A DNA stretch of 14,815 nucleotides. Source: Verrucomicrobiota bacterium (lineage in GTDB: Bacteria > Verrucomicrobiota > Verrucomicrobiia > Opitutales > Seribacteraceae). The stretch lies in NCBI GenBank assembly GCA_030830145.1, contig JAURNO010000317.1:1-14815 (forward strand), in the 5' to 3' direction. Below, in pieces: positions 8,011 to 14,815 of the stretch (the first letter of the stretch is position 1; each line of letters opens with the position of its first letter). The notes beneath the pieces were generated by a model. It searched no databases and was not told where the DNA came from. It was given only the letters and a program-made list of their open reading frames with translations. Position numbers and translations under genes: made by a program.

Positions 8011-8014
<4 letters not shown>
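7337..8014 (-). CDS. ThiE/TenI-superfamily protein, probably TenI-type thiazole tautomerase
   Basis: This is a 225-residue relative of ThiE in which the barrel framework survives but several substrate-binding motifs do not. Comparison with the neighbouring ThiE shows LHLRKPD (35-41) for IQFRSK, VLHRVPEL (63-70) where ThiE has IVNDRPEV, and GYHHMS (78-83) for GVHLGM. The phosphate-loop region FFGPVYHSISKQG (115-127) and LGGI (152-155) are retained. Loss of the NDR and DD-type metal and pyrophosphate contacts argues against thiamin phosphate synthesis. TenI of Bacillus subtilis shows similar losses and aromatises the thiazole tautomer, so that role is inferred. The C terminus carries a basic tail (KKKIRE). 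Base composition is low: the 60-base line 7681-7740 is 40% G+C by hand count. The start ATGA overlaps the thiS stop. A non-catalytic or divergent ThiE is the alternative. Confidence 0.72.
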
Positions 8015-10296
<2,282 letters not shown>

Positions 10297-10302
10297 TAAT
10301 TA

Positions 10303-10330
10303 TTTCTAACGGGCTTTGAGCGAAAATCAA
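10303..10330 (-). promoter_or_regulatory. Putative sigma70-type promoter of the thi operon
   Basis: On the minus strand, TTGATT (10330-10325) and TAGAAA (10308-10303) are 16 bases apart. A start at the A of 10297 would place the 5' end of the transcript exactly at the base of the riboswitch P1 stem, which is the main reason to favour this pair. The match to consensus is moderate, and there is no experimental support in the sequence. Confidence 0.45.
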
Positions 10331-10396
10331 CAAAAAGAATCCTCATTGCCCAGAAATACGAATTGCCTCCAAACCCTCCCCCGTCACCTACCTTAT

Positions 10397-10409
10397 TCGT
10401 TCAGAACGA
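10397..10409. repeat. Short perfect inverted repeat, possible operator
   Basis: TCGTTCAGAACGA is a 13-base perfect palindrome with six-base arms and a single central base. It lies midway in the divergent intergenic region, about 67 bases upstream of the putative thi -35 and 141 bases before the ATG of the exported-protein gene. Position and symmetry would suit a dimeric regulator of either gene. No second copy was noticed in the window, and a chance origin is possible. Confidence 0.3.
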
Positions 10410-10550
10410 GGAATATACGGAAAAACGATCAAATATTACACTAAATGCTGTTTTTATTTGACAATGCATCTGTGATCTCTCAGGTAAGCAGACTTTTTTG
10501 CGTACGGACAGTCCGGGCGCACCTCCATCCTCCTTTGAAACCTATTCCCC

Positions 10551-13500
10551 ATGCGCCTACCTGCGTCCCCTCACCGTCCTTCTGCATCACTTTCGATCAT
10601 TCGAAAAAACCTTCCCGTCTGGCTCCTTTCTGCAGGATGCCTTGTCCTCGGTTCTTTGTTTGGCCCAATGCTCCAAGGCGCCGTCACCGTCGAACGATGG
10701 GAAGACGTCAGAGGACACAGCGTCGTCAACCTCATACAAAGCCCGGCTTACCCGCAATCACCCAGCTCGACCGCTGTCATCGAAACCTTCTCCACTCCCC
10801 GCTCGGGGGATTCCTACGGGCAACGCTTGCGGGCCGTGCTTAGGGTCGTGCAATCGGGCCATCTGGTTTTCCGCATTGCCGGTGACAACCAATGCAACCT
10901 CGTTCTCACGGGCGACTCCGGGCCATATCTCAACAAGTCCGTGATTGCCTCGGTTCCCGGGTGGACCCGGCCCGGTCAATGGAACCGCTACCCGACCCAG
11001 ACCAGCTCACCGGTCTACCTCGAAGCCGGTGTCGGACGCTACCTCGAGGTCCTGCACAAGGAAGCCTGGGGCGGTGACCACGTTACCGTTCAGTGGGCTC
11101 CGTACGATCCCGAAACGGGCCAAACCGGCGAATTCTCGCTCATCCCCGCAAATCTTCTCACCGCCTACGTCGAGGAAGCCGGCGGGGCTCACCTGCCTGC
11201 CCACGGAGTCCTTGTCAGCCGCTGGTACGGAATCCGTAACGGAGCATTGAAGGATCTCCTCAAGCACCCGCGCTTTCCGCACGCTCCCAACGAATTCATC
11301 GCACTCGAAACTCTCAAGTCCCCCCGTTTCGGCAATAACTACGGTCAACGCATGGAAGGCGTGCTCACCCCTGCCCAGTCTGCCTACCGGGTCTTCCGCA
11401 TCGCAGGCGACGATCATTGCAAGCTCTCTCTCTCGAACAGCCCGAGCAAGTTCGACGGGCGGACCGTTCTCGCCTCGGTTTCCGGGTGGACCCATCCCAA
11501 CCAATGGAACCGCTACCGTACCCAGACCAGCGCCCCCGTTTACCTCGAAGCCGGCTTCGGGCGCTACCTTGAGGTCCTGCACAAGCAAGGCTGGGGCAGG
11601 GATCACATTACCGTCCAATGGGCTCCATACGATCCCGAGACCGGGCAAACCGGAGAGTTCTGCCTCATCCCGACCGAGCTCCTGACACCCTACGCCGGCG
11701 AAGCCTCCGACTTGGATCACGACGATTTGCCCGATAATTGGGAACGAATTCATGGCTTCGATCCTGAGGATCCCGGGCAGACCGGCGAATTCAGCCGGTT
11801 GGCCGATCCCGACTCCGATCTGCTGAGCAATGCGGACGAATCCCGGCTCGGGACCGATCCCTTCGCGTTCAACCTGCAAACCGGCCATTTCGTTCACGAC
11901 ACCTGGAACCGCATCTATCATTACACCGTGGAAGACCTTCGCCAATCGGACGATTTCTACGGGGAACCTACGAAAAGGACCATGAGTGCCGTCGATCAGG
12001 TCAAGGACTACTCGAGTTACAGCGGACATCGCCTGCGAGCTCACTTCACTCCGACCGCCAGTGGCCCTCACCGCTTTTGGCTGAGCGCCCGCACCTCCGC
12101 CCAGCTCTGGATTTCCGAGGACGACACCCCCTTCCGCAAGCACCTCCATGCCCGACTCTCCCCCAACCTCGGGACCGGGCACGGCATTCAGTATCGTTCA
12201 AGGAATCTTTGGGACGTCTTTACCACGCAACGCAGCGGGGAGATCGAGCTTCAGGCCGGCCGCAAATACCTCGTGGAGATCATCGCCCAGCACGGGCACG
12301 GGGGATTTCCCCACGTCTCACTTGCCTGGGCTCCCCCCGGCAAGGACAGGGAACCAGTCCCCGCTGATCTCTTCGGCACCCTGCCCCATCCCGCCAACGA
12401 TCAGGACGATGACTCCCTGCCCGACTGCTGGGAAGCGGCCCACGGGCTCTCCCTCATTGACAACGGACTCAAGGACCGGGCCCGCGAAGGGGAATTCGGG
12501 GACTTCGACCTCGACGGCCTGCTCAACCGCGACGAATACATGCTCGGAACCGATCCCTCCTCCGCCGATACCGACGGGGATGGCCTGAGCGATGGGGAAG
12601 AAGTTCATTCCTACCTGACCGACCCCAAGATCAGTGACGCGATCAGCGAGCACCTCGTTTCCGACCTCGAGCTCGCGCAAGCCCGCAACATCGGGGATGG
12701 GAACGAATGGAGCCTTACCACGCGTGGTCTCGTACCGAGCGCCTTCCGGGGAGAATTCGCCCTCGACTTCGACCTCGGACAAGCCGGTTTTCATGTCCTT
12801 GAGATCCAGACCAGTTTCGTCGGCGACCTCTCCCTCCACAAGCCGCTCGAGGCCGAGTTCTTCGTGAACGAATGTTTCCTCGGGCGCTACGGGCTTACCT
12901 ACACCAGCAACCGCAAGCGATCCATCCGGGCCGTCACCACCTACCTCTCGGCCGGCCGGCACGAAATGCGGGTGCGAATCCGCAACATGTTCCTCAGTCA
13001 ATCCTTCTCCGTGGACTCCGTGTGCGTGCTCCGGCCCGAAGGAGGGGATCTTGACGGGGACGGCCAGCCCGACTGGATCGTCAACCTGCTCGGGCAGGAC
13101 AACCAGCTTTCCCTCGCCCCCGCGAGCTCCCGGGTATCCCCCGCCTTTCTGGAGGGAACGGCCCGCGATTCCGGATTCGTCACCTTCAACGGCGGGCAGG
13201 TCGCCCCCGGTCGCGACCATGCCCATTGGTACGCCAACCTGCCCCTTCAGGTCGACGCACCCGCCGGAGGCACGCCCTACGAGGTCGGGTTCGAACAGAG
13301 CCTGGTTCAGACCGGCTCGATCGCCTGGGCGCGAACCGATCCATTCGAGCTCGCCGGGACCACCCTGCGCGTACGTCGTGGAGACTCCGTCATCCTGACC
13401 GGCGAAGCCAACGGAACCCTCGAGCTTCCCGATGGGCAAGTCCACGCCTTCGCCCAGGACGGCGAGCGCATATTCACCTTCGAGCAATCCGGGCAGCGTC

Positions 13501-14111
13501 TCATCCGGGCGACCCGTTCTGGGGAGGAAGCGATTCTCAACGTCAAGGTCCTCCAGGCGGACTTTTCTCCCACCACGCTCGATTTCGTGCAGAACAAGTC
13601 CCTGTCCGTCCGCTTCCCCCTTTCAAAAGTCTCCCCCAGCCTGTACTTCGAGAGTGGGCCGGGCATCCGCTTTGAGAACCCCGGGGTCATGCGAGGCAAC
13701 CATCTCCAGCTCAAGTCCTACCCCAGCGAGTGCGGGCCCGTCCGCCTGCTCGCGAGAACCTCTGCGGAAGGACCCGTTGCAGGGTTCAAGGAGCTCAACG
13801 TTCTGGCGATCACCGACGCCACTCAGAACGGACCCAGCTCAAGCGCTCACCTGGACGGACTCTCCACCCACTATGTGATGAACAACCCCATCGTCGTTGC
13901 CCACTTCCCCGAAGGCGGGCGGATCGAGCTGATCATCTTCCGGCACGGGATTACCTTTCTGGACGGCACCAAGAAGAAAACTCTCTTCCACGATGATTTC
14001 GTCAACGGGGTGAACACCGTATCCTTCCTCATCCCCAAAGGTTTGCGCGGGGGCTTTTGCCACAATATTCGGATCTTTGACCGTAACGGACGTCTCATCG
14101 CCAATCGCTGA
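10551..14111 (+). CDS. Large exported protein with tandem PA14-like domains and calcium-binding repeats
   Basis: The function of this 1186-residue protein is not recognised. A basic N-terminal stretch and hydrophobic core (about 21-40) end in MLQGA, suggesting signal peptidase I cleavage after A44. Two near-identical PA14-like beta domains follow (about 47-207 and 223-382), each with FRIAGD, an SVxGWT...QWNRY block, YLEAGxGRYLEVLHK and VTVQWAPYDPETGQTGEF (VTV or ITV). A third, divergent PA14-like domain spans about 455-608. Between and after these are DxDxD calcium loops of the thrombospondin-3/EF-hand style: 387-395, 419-423, 617-621, 651-655, 673-681 (DTDGDGLSD) and 833-841 (DLDGDGQPD). Residues about 690-830 look like a jelly-roll carbohydrate-binding-type sandwich, and about 850-1186 are beta-rich and Ig-like, with no catalytic motif seen. 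PA14 domains often bind glycans, so surface polysaccharide or matrix binding is inferred. No Shine-Dalgarno is seen. The G+C content is much higher than in the thi operon. The next gene starts 41 bases downstream. Confidence 0.85.
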   Translation: MRLPASPHRPSASLSIIRKNLPVWLLSAGCLVLGSLFGPMLQGAVTVERWEDVRGHSVVNLIQSPAYPQSPSSTAVIETFSTPRSGDSYGQRLRAVLRVVQSGHLVFRIAGDNQCNLVLTGDSGPYLNKSVIASVPGWTRPGQWNRYPTQTSSPVYLEAGVGRYLEVLHKEAWGGDHVTVQWAPYDPETGQTGEFSLIPANLLTAYVEEAGGAHLPAHGVLVSRWYGIRNGALKDLLKHPRFPHAPNEFIALETLKSPRFGNNYGQRMEGVLTPAQSAYRVFRIAGDDHCKLSLSNSPSKFDGRTVLASVSGWTHPNQWNRYRTQTSAPVYLEAGFGRYLEVLHKQGWGRDHITVQWAPYDPETGQTGEFCLIPTELLTPYAGEASDLDHDDLPDNWERIHGFDPEDPGQTGEFSRLADPDSDLLSNADESRLGTDPFAFNLQTGHFVHDTWNRIYHYTVEDLRQSDDFYGEPTKRTMSAVDQVKDYSSYSGHRLRAHFTPTASGPHRFWLSARTSAQLWISEDDTPFRKHLHARLSPNLGTGHGIQYRSRNLWDVFTTQRSGEIELQAGRKYLVEIIAQHGHGGFPHVSLAWAPPGKDREPVPADLFGTLPHPANDQDDDSLPDCWEAAHGLSLIDNGLKDRAREGEFGDFDLDGLLNRDEYMLGTDPSSADTDGDGLSDGEEVHSYLTDPKISDAISEHLVSDLELAQARNIGDGNEWSLTTRGLVPSAFRGEFALDFDLGQAGFHVLEIQTSFVGDLSLHKPLEAEFFVNECFLGRYGLTYTSNRKRSIRAVTTYLSAGRHEMRVRIRNMFLSQSFSVDSVCVLRPEGGDLDGDGQPDWIVNLLGQDNQLSLAPASSRVSPAFLEGTARDSGFVTFNGGQVAPGRDHAHWYANLPLQVDAPAGGTPYEVGFEQSLVQTGSIAWARTDPFELAGTTLRVRRGDSVILTGEANGTLELPDGQVHAFAQDGERIFTFEQSGQRLIRATRSGEEAILNVKVLQADFSPTTLDFVQNKSLSVRFPLSKVSPSLYFESGPGIRFENPGVMRGNHLQLKSYPSECGPVRLLARTSAEGPVAGFKELNVLAITDATQNGPSSSAHLDGLSTHYVMNNPIVVAHFPEGGRIELIIFRHGITFLDGTKKKTLFHDDFVNGVNTVSFLIPKGLRGGFCHNIRIFDRNGRLIANR
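10940..11137 (+). repeat. Internal duplication, copy 1 (PA14-like domain 1)
   Basis: This is the best-conserved part of a tandem duplication inside the large exported-protein gene. It matches 11464-11676 with an offset of 525 bases (175 codons), measured from the Trp codon of QWNRY at 10980 and 11505. The copies differ mainly at third codon positions, which shows that the protein sequence is under constraint. Confidence 0.85.
11464..11676 (+). repeat. Internal duplication, copy 2 (PA14-like domain 2)
   Basis: This is the second copy of the 525-base-period duplication. It encodes the same SVSGWT, QWNRY, YLEAGFGRYLEVLHK and WAPYDPETGQTGEF blocks as copy 1, with scattered synonymous and a few amino-acid changes. 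Confidence 0.85.
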
Positions 14112-14152
14112 ACAGGCCCCTCGATTTACCTGCCAATTCTTTGTTCAAAACC

Positions 14153-14815
14153 ATGAAAAGCGCACTCGCCTACACCCTTACCGTCCTCGCGTTAGCTCTG
14201 CTATGCTGGCATAACATTCGCGAACCCGCAGGCTCCATCGAGCCCGCCGACCGCCCGGCCTCTCAGCCTTACGAAACCAAGCCCCCCGTCCAGGCACCCG
14301 GCCACACGCCCCTGTCCGACCGCTTCGCCCACCTCGGTGATCCACGGAACAACCCGGACCAATTGGTTGCCGAACTACGCCAGCTCGATGCCCGGACTTT
14401 GAGCGAAGGGGACGTCAACTCCCTCTACGCTTACCTGACCGACCGGTCGGGCACTGCCCGCACCGAAGAATGGTGGTATACGCTCAACGAGATCATGGAG
14501 CAAATCCGGCTCCAAGCCATCGCCCCCGAGCGCATCGTCCCCACCTTTCTCTCCATCCTGCTCGATCCCAACGAAGCGGAAGTCCCGCGCGACTACGCCC
14601 TCCAGCACCTTGCCCAATGGATCACGCCCAACCGCGAAGGGCTCGACCTTCCGCACGAGAAACACCCCGAGCGCATCCGGGAAGCCATCGACGGGATCAT
14701 CCGCGTAATCCCCGAACCCGCGCTCGGGCACTCCACCATACCAGGGACCGGGTTGACTATGCTTAACCTCATGCAGGATACCCCCTTTGCCGATCAACTC
14801 CTCCGGCCCTCGCTC
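14153..14815 (+). CDS. Membrane-anchored or exported helical-repeat-like protein, C terminus beyond window
   Basis: This open frame of 221 codons has no stop before the right edge. A hydrophobic segment (about 4-19, ending LALALLCW) forms a signal anchor or signal peptide; the Cys at 18 lacks a lipobox context. Residues about 24-60 are Pro-rich and probably a flexible linker. From about 61 on, the sequence looks all-helical with repeated leucine patterns (LVAELRQLDARTL, VVNSLYAYL-like, IVPTFLSILLD, RDYALQHLAQW at 146-156). This suggests HEAT/ARM-like helical hairpins, but no family was recognised. The gene starts 41 bases after the large exported PA14-like protein on the same strand, with no terminator between, and shares its high G+C (46 of 60 bases in line 14281-14340). 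The two are probably co-transcribed and may work at the same cell-surface site. A rival minus-strand frame (14375-14797) is treated as a shadow. Confidence 0.7.
   Translation, partial: MKSALAYTLTVLALALLCWHNIREPAGSIEPADRPASQPYETKPPVQAPGHTPLSDRFAHLGDPRNNPDQLVAELRQLDARTLSEGDVNSLYAYLTDRSGTARTEEWWYTLNEIMEQIRLQAIAPERIVPTFLSILLDPNEAEVPRDYALQHLAQWITPNREGLDLPHEKHPERIREAIDGIIRVIPEPALGHSTIPGTGLTMLNLMQDTPFADQLLRPSL

Larger units (their letters stand above)
10297..10550. other. Divergent intergenic region between thi operon and exported-protein gene
   Basis: This is AT-rich non-coding sequence. Besides the putative thi promoter it holds the palindrome at 10397-10409 and, on the plus strand, a perfect TTGACA at 10458-10463. 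The 17-base position downstream of the TTGACA carries CAGGTA, a poor -10, so I do not call a promoter for the rightward gene with confidence. An AT-rich stretch (10421-10460) resembles an UP-like element but is not diagnostic. No tRNA, other RNA or small gene is convincing here, and the short open frames that start at 10445 and 10498 conflict with the 10551 gene. Confidence 0.5.

Noticed and set aside
10458..10486. TTGACA as the -35 of a promoter for the exported-protein gene
   Set aside because: The -35 hexamer is perfect, but at 17 bases the -10 would be CAGGTA, and TAAGCA is too far. It is noted but not called.
10626..10642. Lipoprotein signal (LSAGC at residues 26-30 of the exported protein)
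   Set aside because: The lipobox spacing is off (Ser at -3), and the hydrophobic core continues past the Cys to a better signal peptidase I site after A44.
10445..10944. Two plus-strand open frames overlapping the start of the exported-protein gene
   Set aside because: They lie out of frame over the signal peptide and the first PA14-like domain and show no recognisable protein features.
11007..12182. Long minus-strand open frame (391 codons) inside the exported-protein gene
   Set aside because: It is antisense to a gene with clear domain repeats. Its translation is Gly/Val/Glu-rich without recognisable motifs, and long antisense frames are expected in GC-rich coding DNA.
12318..13487. Second long minus-strand open frame (389 codons) inside the exported-protein gene
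   Set aside because: The composition is low-complexity, it lacks motifs, and the plus-strand frame carries DTDGDGLSDGEE-type repeats. It is a shadow frame.
14375..14797. Minus-strand open frame at the right edge
   Set aside because: The plus-strand frame from 14153 is longer, starts with a membrane segment and has a regular helical pattern. The minus frame shows no motif.

Overview
The window reads as a chromosomal segment of a free-living Gram-negative-type bacterium. The best guess is Verrucomicrobiota, class Opitutia. This placement is an inference from two things: a very large exported protein that combines PA14-type domains with DxDxDG 'DTDGDGLSDGEE' calcium-binding repeats, a style common in that group, and the scarcity of Shine-Dalgarno sequences before leading genes. 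No rRNA or other taxonomic marker is present, so the placement is tentative.

Layout. (1) 1-414, minus: N-terminal 138 codons of lepA (elongation factor 4), running off the left edge. (2) 415-500: short divergent intergenic region. (3) 501-2783, plus: dapA-dapB-ruvA, tightly spaced (11 and 16 bases), so two lysine/diaminopimelate genes plus the Holliday-junction protein RuvA. (4) 2780-10145, minus: an eight-gene thiamin operon in transcription order thiC-thiS-tenI/thiE-like-thiE-thiG-thiH-thiF/moeB::rhodanese-thiD. The first five genes are linked by four successive 4-base NTGA stop/start overlaps. Its last gene, thiD, overlaps the ruvA stop codon tail to tail. (5) 10196-10296, minus: a TPP riboswitch in the thiC leader, with a plausible promoter whose start point would fall at the riboswitch's 5' end. 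(6) 10297-10550: rest of the divergent intergenic region, with an inverted repeat and a lone TTGACA. (7) 10551-14815, plus: a markedly more GC-rich pair, a 1186-residue exported PA14/calcium-repeat protein and a membrane-anchored helical-repeat-like protein of unknown function that runs off the right edge.

How the thi genes work together. ThiC makes HMP-P and ThiD phosphorylates it to HMP-PP. The ThiF/MoeB-like protein adenylates the ThiS C-terminal GG, and its fused rhodanese domain probably supplies the sulfur. ThiH (radical SAM, tyrosine lyase) provides dehydroglycine. ThiG condenses DXP, ThiS thiocarboxylate and dehydroglycine into the thiazole, which a TenI-type protein may aromatise. 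ThiE joins the two halves to thiamin phosphate. The end product TPP closes the loop through the riboswitch. ThiL, the final kinase, is not in the window.

The best-defined anomalies are the apparent loss of all but one zinc ligand in the ThiF/MoeB-rhodanese fusion, the degenerate ThiE paralogue, a possible long-range pairing between the thiC leader and thiC codons around the start, and the GC-rich exported pair at the right end with its 525-base internal duplication.
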